Positions 48,865-61,057 are shown, counted from the first letter of the stretch. The stretch: DNA of 64,000 nt from Pseudorasbora parva (GCF_024679245.1 NC_090177.1:41104303-41168302), one strand, 5' to 3'. The notes: a model not told the origin generated them from the letters alone. Numbers and translations: made by a program.

Positions 48865-51060
48865 ACCGGCACTTGACCATTTTAAACCAGCACTTGACCA
48901 ACTTAAACCAGCACTTAACCAGTTTAAACCAGCTCATGACTAGGTTAAACCAACACTTAACTAGTTTAAACCATCTCATGACCAGTTTAACCAGCCTGAC
49001 CGGTTTAAACCAGCTCATGGCCATCTTAAACCCGCTCATGACCTGTTTAAACCAACACTTGACCATCTTAAACCAGTACATGACCATCTTAAACCAGCCC
49101 ATGACCTGTTTAAACCAACACTTGACCATCTTAAACCAGCCCATGACCAGCTTAAACCAGCACTTGACCATCTTAAACCAGCTCATGACCATCTTAAACC
49201 AGCTCATGACCATCTTAAACCAGCTCATGAACTGTTTAAACCAGCACTTGACTATCTTAAAACAGCTCATGACCATCTTAAACCAGCTCATGACCATCTT
49301 AAACCAGCCCATGACCTGTTTAAACCAACACTTGACCATCTTAAACCAGCCCATGACCAGTTTAAACCAGGTCTTGACCATCTTAAACCAGCTCATGAAC
49401 TGCTTAAACCAGCACTTGGCCATCTTAAACCAGCTCATGACCATCTTAAACCAGCTCATGACCAGCTTAAACCAGCTCATGACCTGCTTGAATCAGCACT
49501 TGACCATCTTAAACCAGCTCATGACCATCTTAAACCAGCTCATGAACTGCTTAAACCAGCACTTGATCATCTTAAACCAGCTCATGAACTGCTTAAACCA
49601 GCACTTGACTATCTTAAACCAGCTCATGACCATCTTAAACCAGCTCATGACCATCTTAAACCAGCCCATGACCTGTTTAAACCAACACTTGACCATCTTA
49701 AACCAGCCCATGACCAGTTTAAACCAGGTCTTGACCATCTTAAACCAGCTCATGAACTGCTTAAACCAGCACTTGACCATCTTAAACCAGCTCATGACCA
49801 TCTTAAACCAGCTCATGACCAGCTTAAACCAGCTCATGACCTGCTTGAATCAGCACTTGACCATGTTAAACCAGCTCATGACCATCTTAAACCAGCTCAT
49901 GAACTGCTTAAACCAGCACTTGACCATCTTAAACCAGCTCATGACCTGCTTAAACCAGCACTTGACTATCTTAAACCAGCTCATGACAATCTTAAACCAG
50001 CTCATGACCATCTTAAACCAGCTCATGAACTGCTTAAACCAGCACTTGACCATCTTAAACCAGCTCATGACCATCTTAAACCAGCCCATGACCTGTTTAA
50101 ACCAACACTTGACCATCTTAAACCAGCCCATGACCAGTTTAAACCAGGTCTTGACCATCTTAAACCAGCTCATGAACTGCTTAAACCAGCACTTGACCAT
50201 CTTAAACCAGCTCATGTCCATCTTAAACCAGCTCATGACCAGCTTAAACCAGCTCACGACCTGCTTGAATCAGCACTTGACCATCTTAAACCAGCTCATG
50301 ACCATCTTAAACCAGCTCATGAACTGCTTAAACCAGCACTTGATCATCTTAAACCAGCTCATGAACTGCTTAAACCAGCACTTGACTATCTTAAACCAGC
50401 TCATGACCATCTTAAACCAGCTCATGACCATCTTAAACCAGCCCATGACCTGTTTAAACCAACACTTGACCATCTTAAACCAGCACTTAACCAGTTTAAA
50501 CCAGCTCATGACTAGGTTAAACCAACACTTAACTAGTTTAAACCATCTCATGACCAGTTTAACCAGCCTGACCGGTTTAAACCAGCTCATGGCCATCTTA
50601 AACCCGCTCATGACCTGTTTAAACCAACACTTGACCATCTTAAACCAGTACATGACCATCTTAAACCAGCCCATGACCTGTTTAAACCAACACTTGACCA
50701 TCTTAAACCAGCCCATGACCAGCTTAAACCAGCACTTGACCATCTTAAACCAGCTCATGACCATCTTAAACCAGCACTCGGCCATCTTAAACCAGCTTAT
50801 GACCAGCTTAAACCAGCTCATGACCATCTTAAACCAGCTAATGACCTGCTTAAACCAGCACTTGACCATCTTAAACCAGCTCATGACCACCTTAAACCAG
50901 CACTTGACCATCTTAAACCAGCTCATGACCATCTTAAACCAGCTCATGACCATCTTAAACCAGCTCATGACCATCTTAAACCAGCACTTGACCATCTTAA
51001 ACCAGCTCATGACCTGCTTAAACCAGCTCATGACCTGCTTAAACCAGCTCATGACCAGCT
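48865..51060. repeat. Minisatellite array B (21-bp units, inverted relative to A)
   Basis: About 2.2 kb of units such as cagctcatgaccatcttaaac, the reverse complement of array A units. The marker cttgaatcagcac spaces at 357 bp (17x21) and 420 bp (20x21), giving an internal higher-order pattern. A segment of at least 290 bp beginning near 48911 (gcacttaaccag, ccagcctgaccgg) is repeated at 50483 with an offset of 1,572 bp. The plus strand is open from 48873 to 51176 (767 codons, heptads LNQLMTI / LNQHLTI). I regard this as an artefact of the stop-free 21-bp unit. Confidence 0.95.
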
Positions 51061-51428
51061 GTGATGAAGCCAATCAGGACACCGGGAGGATTAGGAGGCC
51101 ATGGTCATGGCAAATTTGGCCAGAATGCCGGGGTTACACCCCTACTCTTTATCGAAGGACATTCTGGGATTTTTAATGACCACAGAGACTCAGGACCTCG
51201 TCTCACCCGAAACACGGTGCTCTTTGACAGTATAGTGTCCCCATCACTATACTGGGGTGTTAGGACCCACACAGACCACAGGGTGAGCGCCCCCTGCTGG
51301 CCTCACTAACACCTCTACCAGCAGCTCCTGGTTTTCCCAGTTGGTCTACCATCCAGGTACTGACCAGACTCAGCCCTGCTTAGCTTCGTTGGGAAACCAG
51401 TCTTGGGCTACAGGGTGATATGGCTGCT
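51061..51428 (-). mobile_element. 5S rRNA-derived SINE, minus strand, copy 2
   Basis: Same family as 15461-15910. The 5S-like head is at the high-coordinate end: minus-strand gcagccatatcaccctgtag, then aagctaagcagggctgag and ctggatggtagacc. The body includes gtgtgggtcctaacacccc. Its 3' part stops at gccaatcaggacaccgggag side (51061). It is inserted within the array-B element, because array-like units resume at 51429. Confidence 0.7.
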
Positions 51429-51565
51429 GCTTAAACCAGCTTTATCCAGCACTTGACCATTTTACCTTGTCATTTTACCTTGACCTGAAAATTTTATACC
51501 AGCTCAAACCAGCTTCCATGCTTCAAAACATACCTAACCAGCATATGCAGTTTTTTTCAACAGGG
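51429..51565. mobile_element. Right end of the element carrying array B
   Basis: A last array remnant (gcttaaaccagctttatcca, gcacttgacc) is followed by cagctcaaaccagcttccat, gcttcaaaacatacctaacc and a T-run closing in caacaggg. It corresponds closely to 8180-8253, in the same orientation although the arrays point opposite ways. Confidence 0.65.
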
Positions 51566-52449
51566 ACCGAGGACCTCAAGAGCCAGAGTTGGAACCCCTG
51601 GCTTCACAGGAAGTGGTGAAGTCACACAGTCCATGATGGGCAGATTGTTAGCATGGCTGGTCCATGAGATAATTATGTCAGACAGGAAATCCAAAATGTG
51701 GCATCAGGGTAAAGGATGACCCCAAAAATGTGAAACACGTAGTAGGCAAACATTAGCCACTTTGCATGGCCACCCGCTGTAACGTTAATGATAACCTAGA
51801 CAAACGTGAGCTATTATTAGCCACATATCCAAGTGTTGTGCAGAGTGTGGAAGCTAAATTAGTACCACGCTTACTGCCTGATGTTTAACTTAACGTGCAT
51901 TTCTCTCTATAGGCGCATCCATCCATTATACTGCAGAAAAGATGACGAGTCAGCTTTGTGTGTGCTTGAGCACTTTAAATTTTAAAGGCTCATTATTATG
52001 GTTAGTATTTCTCTAATGTAGAATAAAGTTACATATATACCATATATATAATTTCTCAGCTCTAAAACTAGTCGACTTATGACTACCAGCCACTTAGAAA
52101 ACTCTTTGGTTTGGGTTTGAATTGCATTCAACCAAATATAATGATATATGCTACTTGATGTGCATAATTCCTGTAGTAAATTGAGTTCTTAAATAACACA
52201 AAAATATGCAAATAAATTACAGGATTATTTCATTTTTTATGAATAGTCTCTGTACATTAGACACACAAACAGCAATAGTTTTATTTTGGCACAATTAATT
52301 TTACTTTTAATATTTGCATCAGTATTGATAAACTTTCAGAGGTTACAGTTTGTATGTGTGAGTTATTGTTTTTATGCTGTCTACTCTTTTATTAAAGAGC
52401 ATGTTGCTCTGAGCTTCTTTATGTCTGTCCACTATTAGTCACATGAGCC

Positions 52450-52450
52450 A

Positions 52451-52486
<36 letters not shown>

Positions 52487-52494
52487 CACACACA
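52450..52494. repeat. (ACGC)n/(AC)n microsatellite
   Basis: About nine ACGC units followed by ACACACAC; alternating purine-pyrimidine throughout. Confidence 0.9.
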
Positions 52495-54120
52495 GTGTGC
52501 CTTTCTATGCTGTATTGTTTGTAAGTGGAGATCAGGGCAGAAAACTGTCACTTTTGGCTCATTTGAGCTTGCTCTAAAATTCCTGGTGTGTTTACAACCA
52601 ATCCCAATGACCGAGAGGAGCCTAACTGGGCTCTAATTGGCCAACTTTGCTGTCTTATAGAGGATCTTACAGCTCCAGGGGGCATGATTTCCACCGGCAG
52701 TCCAGGCTTTTAAAAGCGTTTAGTGAGTACATGACTCACTGAAATGGCTCTTGAGTTTAGGGCTTTTGTGCTCACAGGATGTACAGTGCATACTTGACAT
52801 TACATTACCATCCTTTGATATGTCTGCAGTTCTTCCCTCAGAACTGTTCTTATTGTACTTTTTCAGTTACAGGCCAGATAGCATCTTGGGAAAATCTAAA
52901 GAATGCAGAAAATAGCCCCTGGGCAATACCATATGTGTTGCTGGTCCATACATGGGATGCTCAAGTTCTGGTCAATCAAAGCTTATTGATTAGTGTATCC
53001 AGAGCGATATTCTTTGGTCAATAAGTATCATGTTGGTCGACCAGATTCAGCTGGTTTCAATGCTGGTCCATCAACTAGGCCAACTCCACCAGCATGGGTC
53101 AGATCACTGCTTTCTGGTGTTAGGAAACTGATAGTTTCAGGCTCAGACGGCTGAGAATCTGATGCATATGGCACACTTAACTGAAAACACGTTTAGCATC
53201 AGAGTTTCATCTGACTGGTTGAATTCTACAGGATGTCTGAGAGACGAGTGTGTTGCGTTCTTTAACGGTCCGCCTAGAAACAAATACTGTGTGGCCATAC
53301 CCCCTTGTGGAAGACTAATGCTGTCCTGTTTACATCTGTGACAATAAGCGCTTGCCAGGATCAGATAAACTCTGGATTTCCAAAGGTTTGAAATGTGTGG
53401 ATACACAACGTTCTTGAATGAATAATTTAAAGACTTTACATTTTCACCGCCCTAAACATGACGCGGAACAAAACAAACTGTGATTGGTTGCAATAAACGT
53501 CAGTCAAACCTCCTCTTGGGCAGTCCTTGACCATTGAAAGCTGCCATAGAGTCCAGACTTTCTGCCGTCAGTCTGAAGCTCTGGCTACGCGGGACTAGGA
53601 AACTAACTGACAAGCTACAAGCTACTCATCATAGAATAGCAGTCAAACTGCAGTCATACTATCATGAGCATCAACCTGCTCATTGGAAACACTTGCCTCT
53701 AATGCAGTTTCCAGATAAAAATACCAGCCGCTTTAATTTTTTTTTCACACAAACTATGATCATAGGGTCAGATAATTGGATAATAAACACCCCCTCCCCC
53801 ACAAAGTACTATATGACTTCAAAACTTTTTAACCATAGTGCATTTTTCATAGTGTATGATTTGTAAACTAAAGCATTTTCATGTTTGCAGCACATTAACA
53901 GCTCCCTATGTGTTTTTTTTCTGATGTAGTTAACTTGCTTGGAACCTCACCTTATAAAGAGTGCTCAGATATGAGTCCTGTAAAACACATGGCACTTGGT
54001 AAAACTGGTGAAAGACTTGCAGATACAGGCTAGAATGGCATGGTTGCTTCAGCAAACCTATTTTCACCTCACATTTGCTTTTATCATCACTATTGGTAGT
54101 GTTGTAGTCAAAACCACCAA

Positions 54121-54178
54121 AACTGAGACCAAGTCGAGACAAAGACAGGGCGAGACCGAGTCAAGACCGAGACCAGAC
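54121..54178 (+). repeat. Short degenerate tandem repeat
   Basis: About five copies of a 12- to 13-bp word like gagaccaagtcg / gagaccgagtca. Confidence 0.6.
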
Positions 54179-54351
54179 CTTAAATTCATCTAAAATATGT
54201 AGATATCTACTATCTGAGAAATTACTTATATTTAATGAATACATATAATTAGAATAATACGACACTATAGCACTGTTAACAATCAAATCACTGACAATAC
54301 AATTCATGGCACAGAAGTTGCATCTGAATTGGTACAATTACACCTGCATAA

Positions 54352-54687
54352 ATGAGACAGAGGACTTCGCGGTGAAGGTGGGACTGCATCGGGGATCGGC
54401 TCTGAGTAACTTCTTGTTTGCGGAGGTGATGGACAGACTGGCAGATGGGGTCGGACTGGTCTGTGGTGGGGGCGGGGAGTGAGTGGAGGAGGGTCTGGAG
54501 AGGTGGAGGTTTGCTCTGGAGAGAAGAGGAATGAAGGTTAGTCACAGCAAGATAGAATACATGTGTGTGAATGAGAGGGAACCAAGTGGAACAGTGAGGT
54601 TACAGGGAGAAGAGGTAAAGAAGGTGCAGGATTTTAAGTACTTAGGGTCAACAGTCCAGAGCAATGGGGAGTGTGGAAAAGAGATAG
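54352..54687 (+). pseudogene. Non-LTR reverse transcriptase fragment lacking its catalytic box
   Basis: First piece: DFAVKVGLHRGSALSNFLFA, EVMDRLADGV (RT motif with GLHQGSALSPFLF-type sequence), then a stop. Second piece from 54486: GLERWRFALERRGMKVSHSK, then KKVQDFKYLGSTVQSNGECG. In intact relatives (RTE-like fish elements) the FADD-type catalytic box lies between these pieces; here it is deleted. The fragment is cut off at 54687 by the following MITE. Dead. Confidence 0.7.
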
Positions 54688-55326
54688 TAAGATGCGTTTG
54701 GATCAATCTGATCACAAGTGGACGACACTAAATACAGGTGTAAATGGGTCAAAAAACGTTTTGAGCTTGTCCACTTTGGTCCACTTCCAGAGGTAGAGGA
54801 AAACACATTCGACCGGATTGCTTTCGTAGAGTAAACGCTCATGTGGTCGAATGTGTTCAAACAGCCACAAAAGACCGTCTTCTCTCCACCTGCTGACCGA
54901 ATGCCTGAACATTATGGGACGCGCGCTAGTCAGACAGGATTTAAACTCTGACTGGAGACCCAAGTTTAGTTTGAAGATGAAAAACGTCCCAAATGTTCTC
55001 TCTCCATTCCTGATTCCCAACACACACTCACAGCGTTCGGCTGGTCCTGTGTCAGTCAGAGCAGAAACGAAAGCTGATGCTGATCCGTCGTCTCCGGCGT
55101 GAGCTTATTTTGTTCATTACATCTAAAAAAAATCTGAAAAAGATTTTGCAGTGCTTTATTAGATCTGAAAAAGTGTACCCATCGACCCCTCCCTCAAGGA
55201 TATCAGGACAGAAGTGGTAAAAAGTGGACAAAAGAGGCGGATTAAAACACCAGGTGTGAACTGGAATGTGTCTCCCTCGTCCCGATCGACCAAAACGCAT
55301 CTTAACACCAGGCGTAAACGGAGCTA
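54688..55326. mobile_element. MITE with TTAAGATGCGTTTTGG subterminal repeats
   Basis: Left taagatgcgtttggatc and right gaccaaaacgcatcttaa are inverted repeats. Beyond the right copy the terminus continues (caccaggcgtaaacggagct), which is missing at the left, so the left end is truncated. Interior pieces also pair (cacaagtggacgacac / gtggtaaaaagtggaca region). No coding signal. Confidence 0.6.
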
Positions 55327-56606
55327 TATAGAGATATTGATATAATTACATGAAAAGCTACACTAATTTGAAAACATCATATCCCCGGTCACGTTAGTTA
55401 ATCTAGTAGCACCACTGCTTTTAGTTAGTTTAATTCCTGCTCTTCCAAGTTTCCCCTAGAGCTCATTCACACTCATTATTTCCTTTCCTCTTTTGTGGTA
55501 ATGTATCACATTCTACCTAATGCAAGTCCGTTCTTTATTCTCCATCTCAATACCTCTGCGACCCTCGACCTCTCCTCTCCACCAGTCTAAGAGCCGTCGG
55601 CAGAAGCATCAGAAGGTTAATGACTTCACTCCTGACAGCCCTTTGTTGGCCGAGCACCAGCGCAAATGTGGTGGTTAGGGGTTAACGCCGTGCACCCTGC
55701 TGTGGAAACAGTGCTTAATTCTGGGCAAGCAGCCATGCCGTCCTCTGCCTCTCGCTCTGGATCCCCAGAGGAATCGCTGTAACACTATAACTTGTGTTTA
55801 TAACGTTGATTATGTCTCAGAAAGCCTCCTGCTTGACTGCGGTAATATAATTACTATCACAATATGAGCATTAAATTATGTTTTTTTTAACATCACAATA
55901 ATGCTTATTTGGCACATTGTTTGGGGTGGGGGCTGTATATCATTTTATGTGATCAATAGCTGCACAGATTTATAAGCGAAGATTAGTATTGTGAATATCA
56001 ATTAAGGTGAGGGATCGATCGTAGTCATACAAAATATAAGTTGGTTAATATATTCGTCGGCTCCATAGGGTCCACTGGGACTTTACCACTGGAAAGATGT
56101 GCCTCAGACAGCACTGAATCTTGGGAATTAGTGAAGCTATACACCGAGAGGACGGAAGATTTCCTGCGTTCTTAACCATATACTACAAAGTAGAGGCAAT
56201 GGTATTTATCAATGGTAAGCATTTTATTATATAGAAACTTAATGATATAACGACTTCTGTTCTATCCATAATACAAATGTACAACGCTCAATGAAATCTG
56301 TATACTGTGGGCATACATGCTTTCTGAAGATCGAGAGACAAAGGGTGTGGGTTCACACTGATTGGATACACTCTTTTTGTTCTATTAGCGTAATTAACAG
56401 ATGGTGCGTTTGATGAGGTGAAGTGTAATTTGGTGAACAGGGGTTGTTATGGTTAGTGTTAGAAAGGGTGTCATCTCTGGCACCGTCAAACACACAGACA
56501 AACACATTCTGTAATAATGAAGAGCAAATGTTTGCTTTGTAGATATTGTGCTTTTTAACAGATATATTTGTGACTATTTCAGTACACTTTAGAATACATT
56601 GAACCC
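55327..56606. other. Unique non-coding DNA; conserved-element candidate at 55480-55800
   Basis: Repeat-free, with ordered words (gatgttaatgacttcactcc-like, gtgcttaattctgggcaagc). Includes the possible short exon noted separately. No protein recognised. Confidence 0.3.
55586..55615 (+). other. Possible 30-bp microexon (speculative)
   Basis: A strong pyrimidine tract with acceptor (cctctcctctccaccag) precedes ten open codons reading SKSRRQKHQK, followed by gttaatg as a weak donor. No family recognised; chance is a real alternative. Confidence 0.15.
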
Positions 56607-57060
56607 ATAAAGGGTTAGTTTACCCAAAAACTACAACTCTGTCAATAATTCTCACCCTAATGTCTTTGGACACCCGTCAGACCTCCGTTCACCTTCAGAC
56701 ACAGATGAAGATATTAGTGTTGAAATCTGATGGCTCAGAAAGGCCTTCATTGACACCAATGTCATTTCCTCTCTCAAGACCCATAAAGGCACTAAAGACG
56801 GCGTTACAAAGCCCATCTCACTACAGCGGCTCTACAATCATTTTATGAAGAGAATAGTTTTTGGGCGCAAAAAAAACGAAATAATGACATATAGTCATGG
56901 GCCGATTTCAAAACAAAGTCTTTAACTGTTAAGAATCAGCATATTGATTCATGATTCATGATCGCGTGTCAAACTGCCAAACTGCTGAAATCACGTGACT
57001 TTGGCGATCTGAATCATGAATCAATACGCTGATTCATAACGGTTCTAATCTTTGTTTTTG
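56607..57060. mobile_element. Half copy of the 44534-type palindromic MITE
   Basis: gggttagtttacccaaaaac, cagacacagatgaagatatt and gctgattcataacggttc follow the left arm and centre of 44534-45261, then stop at a T-run near 57065 where a different element begins. Confidence 0.7.
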
Positions 57061-57089
57061 AAATCAGCCTTTTTTTTTTTTTTTTTCAT

Positions 57090-57706
57090 TTTCTGCCTAA
57101 TATGAATCCATTGGCTTCATTCGCGCGTGACATTCACTAGACAACAGACGCGAATTTGCGTCATGGGAGGGGGTTCTGCCAGGCAGCGGCAGTCGGCAGA
57201 AGGACTAGCCGAGTTAAGGCTGGTCTCACCGGGGTTGATGAGCTCTGAGCTCCGGTGATCGCCTGGGTCTCACACCTCCGAAAACACCAGATCAAATGTT
57301 CAAATAGGAGCTCTCTTAATAAATAAATCACATATTTGAGCTTTAAACAACTACATTCTCGCCTGAAAAACTATTAAAACTACATTTTGTGACACGATAC
57401 AGTAGTATTTTTAAATTACTCTGGCCTCTGGGTTTCCCTTATGGGTCTCCCATCCGTCACTTCACCATGTGACAGCAGTAAGCAGGCTCCTCATTGGTTA
57501 ATGCGGCGCGAATATCCACCAAACGTCAGATTTTTCAACTTGAGTGATTCGCGTGATTCGCGTTCAAAACGCTCAATTCGCGCGATCCTTGCCGCGTCAT
57601 TTGCGCGAATCGCGCCATAGAATGCCTATTCGCGTTTCTGCATTGACTTAACATGTAAATCGCTCGCGCGAATCGCGTCATTCATTCGGTGTGAACGGGG
57701 CATTAT
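57090..57706. mobile_element. MITE-like element rich in cgcgaatcgcg
   Basis: The right side has gcgcgatccttgccgcgtca, tcgctcgcgcgaatcgcg and ends near gtgtgaacggggcatta. The left side has ttcattcgcgcgtgacattc. Inverted agreement is partial and the left end is lost. Confidence 0.45.
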
Positions 57707-58511
57707 ACAGTGTTTAGTATCCACATGGGATCACAAAAAGAAGGTATTTCAAACACTCGCTGCTGTCTGGAAGTGAGTTTTGATGAAAATAATTTTAAAA
57801 GTCTATAATGCTGGTATATGAAATCATCCGCGGCGCTGCCGTCTCCAGACTCAGATAAACTCTGCCTTTGTTCGTAACCCCTGCTCAAGCCCGAGTGCGC
57901 CGCTTTGGACCAAACTATTCGGTGAGGTAAAATCCCAGGCCATTGGCCCTGAGGAAGCCCAGACGAGGCCCGATCAAGCCCCAGAAGTGACAGTGGAAAG
58001 ACGGTTGGCCCTGGCACTCACTAGCACACCCGCTTTGGGCCCGACAGTAAAAACATGGCTATTGTGTATCAGACATTGACACCTTGAGGAATACAGTTGA
58101 ATCTCATTCGTGAATTGAGTTAAATCGATTGAGAAATGGAATAGCGTAAGTTATACCCCAAAGACTCCAATGCCATGTCGTTCATTTATAATCTAGCATA
58201 GCCAATAACAGCTTGACATCAAATATAAAAGTCTGATCTTACCTACTATTTTGCTGCCTGTTGGTCAAAGCGAAGTTACCCACCATCACCAGTTGTTTTC
58301 CGTCCACTTGTCCGGGGGTACGCGCCACCCCTGGCTCCATCAACAGAGAGGACCTACCAGTTAACTTCAAGACCTGGACAAAAGACACCAAAGATCTTTG
58401 AGAAAGAGCTTGTCGAGGGATTTTTATTACTAAATAAAATGTATTCATACGTGAATCATCCTTCTGATTATTTTTGGTACAAAAACTTTGAGAAATACTT
58501 GTCAAAAAATC
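57707..58511. other. Intergenic DNA
   Basis: 57820-58040 includes ggcccgatcaagccccagaa, gtgacagtggaaagacggtt, ggccctggcactca, which reads like a repeat fragment. No gene recognised. Confidence 0.4.
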
Positions 58512-58790
58512 AGTAACATTTTAGTATGGGGAACACATATTCACTATTAACTATGACTTTTGCCTCAATAAACTCCTAATTCACTGCTTATTAATAGTTA
58601 GTAAGGTAGTTTTTGTAGCATTTAAGTTTAGGTATTGGGTCGGATTAAGGGATGTAGAATAAGGTCATGCAGAATAAGGCATTAATATGAGCTTTATAAG
58701 TACTAATAAACAGCCAATATCCTAGTGATATGCATGATAATAAGCAACTAGTTCATAGTTAATAACTGAACCTTAAAATAAAGTGTTACC
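58512..58790. mobile_element. MITE with GGTAACACTTTA termini, copy 2 (inverted)
   Basis: Reverse complement of 41427-41704: agtaacattttagtatgggg at the left, ccttaaaataaagtgttacc at the right, with tagtgatatgcatgataa inside. The two copies differ at scattered positions, so they are not a very recent pair. Confidence 0.75.
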
Positions 58791-59850
58791 AAAAAATCTT
58801 CACAGTTCTCCTTGACAACTTATAACTTCATTTGACATTCAAAATGCACTACAATCACCAAACCACTTCATACATGCCTCAAATCAATCTTCTATAACAC
58901 TAGCAAAGGTTGTCATCTAACAAGCACATTTTGTAGTTAAATTATTGTGTGCCAAAACAACGATAAAGTGTGCTGTTGTGATCACTGAGTGAAGAGTTTT
59001 TGAAAATGTGACTTAAATATTGAGAAATTGATCCTAGCGAATGAATGGGTATTTGACTTAAAGAAAGATTAAAATTCTTACTTATTCAAATCTTCCTCAT
59101 TCACCATATGACTGTTTGTGTTACATCAAATCTTCAATCGGAAAATATGGTCAGTGTGTGTTTGTATGAGTAATGGAACTCGTTTGTGTGTGTATGTGTG
59201 TGTGTGTGTGTGTGCATTTAAAACTGGTGTCTCATCAAAAGCCAATGAATAATGTCCAGACTAATCCAGTTTTTTTCAAACAACCTTACATTTTTAGCAG
59301 ACCAGTGTATCTCCACACACTCATTCTGCAGTTGTTTAAACTGCTCCCCTACTAAGCATGACAAGGGTACAAGTCACACACATCATGTCCTCATATGAGA
59401 GCCAGTGAATCAGCCTGTGCTGCTCACTAATGATATACACACACTTTCTGTCTCAAACACACAGTTAAAAACTGTCAGTATGTTCCTTTCCTACCCAGAT
59501 ATCTGATCCCTGGAGGGCTCGTGGAATCACATTACTGTTCAACATCAGCACAAAACTGATCAGATCTGTGTTAGATTCACGCCGCACCCCTCCACTGTGT
59601 CATCTTACAGAATGTGTCAGCTATTTGTTCACTCTTCATTCATTTTAGGGCTAATTATTACTGAACTCTGACGCTCTGTGGGAGTAAATGACACAGTTGT
59701 GTACACGCTGTCAGGGAAAATTTTAGCTTTTTTCATTTTTAAAGCTTTTTTTGGGGGATTTGAGGGAAAAATTGTAGATCTTAGATGATTAAATTGAATC
59801 ACGTCATTCACATTTTGTGACTTATTTTTCCTTATAAGCTATTACAATGG
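58791..59850. other. Intergenic DNA with short (GT)n
   Basis: A (GT)n-like tract lies at 59183-59213. No coding signal recognised. Confidence 0.45.
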
Positions 59851-60075
59851 CAAAGGAATAGTTCACCCAAAAATTAAAATTATCCCATGAATATCTCACC
59901 GTTAAGACACGCTAGATATATGACATTCTTCTTTCAGACGAATACGATCCGAGTTATATTAATAAATGTCCTGGCTAATTCAAGCTTTATTATGGCAGTG
60001 AATGGCAGCCCAAAAGTTGAAGCGCAAAAAAGTGCATCCATCCATTATAAACATACTCCACACGGCACCGGGGGG
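59851..60075. mobile_element. Half copy of the 14223-type foldback MITE
   Basis: aatagttcacccaaaaatta, gacattcttctttcagacga and atggcagtgaatggcagccc follow one arm of 14223-16031. The copy ends near a G-run at 60070. Confidence 0.65.
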
Positions 60076-60109
60076 TTAAAAATATATACATTTTATATTT
60101 TTAATTTTA

Positions 60110-60280
60110 AATCTTTTTATTGTGGCCAGACTAAGGCACACCTGTGCAATAATCACGCTGTCTAATCAGCATCTTGATATGCCACACCTGTGAGGTGGAT
60201 GGATTATCTCGGCAAAGGAGAAGTGCTCACTAACACAGATTTCTGAACAACATTTGAGAGAAATAGGCGCTGAAAATATA
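60110..60280. mobile_element. Fragment of a Tc1/mariner-like element end
   Basis: gtggccagactaaggcacac, gctgtctaatcagcatcttg, caaaggagaagtgctcacta are words I recognise from the subterminal region of a common fish Tc1/mariner-type repeat. Neither terminal repeat nor transposase is visible. Confidence 0.4.
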
Positions 60281-60472
60281 ACTTACGCTGAAAATACAAC
60301 TTTGATCACAGGAATAAATTACATTTTAAAATGTATTCAAATAAAGATATTTTTTCAAAGGACAATTATTTGTACCTCAATCCTTGTTCACAAAGGACCT
60401 TTAGCGCCTGGACTTTTATTTTGAAAACCGCGCCATCAACACTGTCTCTGAGATTCGCAGTTATATATGCAG

Positions 60473-60474
<2 letters not shown>

Positions 60475-60544
<70 letters not shown>
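60475..60544. repeat. (AT)n microsatellite
   Basis: 70 bp uninterrupted. Confidence 0.95.
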
Positions 60545-60548
<4 letters not shown>

Positions 60549-61057
60549 CTGAACAATGCTCTTGATTGGTACAGGCAGGCATTTTTTGTATGCCGTGCTG
60601 CACATCACTCCTCCAGCCAACGACAGACGTTTCCACAGACCATTGGTTTATTTAACATGTACAGCAGTCTCTGACTGTCCTGATGAGCATGCACGATGGT
60701 TTGGGAAGCGCTTTCCACGCTTCCAAGCTCTGTACGAAGGGCACCACAGGGACAATTGGTGCGCACTTTTGTAACAAATCATTTGAAAGTAATTTATTTA
60801 CTGTTTATTTTGTATCTGCCGTCAGACTATCTGAGGTGTAGAATTGTTATATTAAATAACTCTTTAGTGATGACGAATCCTTTTTTACATTTGAGCCCCT
60901 GCCCCTGAGAATCTCTCTGTACATCTCTGTATACATGGGATTTATTTTAATAACTTTAATGTACTTGAAGTGTGCACCAAGCACTAGAAAAATGAAAGTA
61001 TCAGATCGGGTATTGGCAGATTCTCAATATTCAATGACTCGGATAGTGGACAGAGAA
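60545..61057. other. Intergenic DNA left of the DIRS-type element
   Basis: Nothing recognised. Confidence 0.5.

Larger units (their letters stand above)
51566..54351. other. Intergenic DNA
   Basis: No gene recognised. 53035-53100 has ctggtttcaatgctggtcc words of the ctggttt repeat family. 52600-52730 is a compact repeat-free stretch. Other frames lack domains. Confidence 0.4.

Noticed and set aside
48873..51176. 767-codon ORF as a real coiled-coil protein gene
   Set aside because: It is composed only of the 21-bp minisatellite, the opposite strand is open as well, and it runs into a SINE at its 3' end. No start context or splice evidence.
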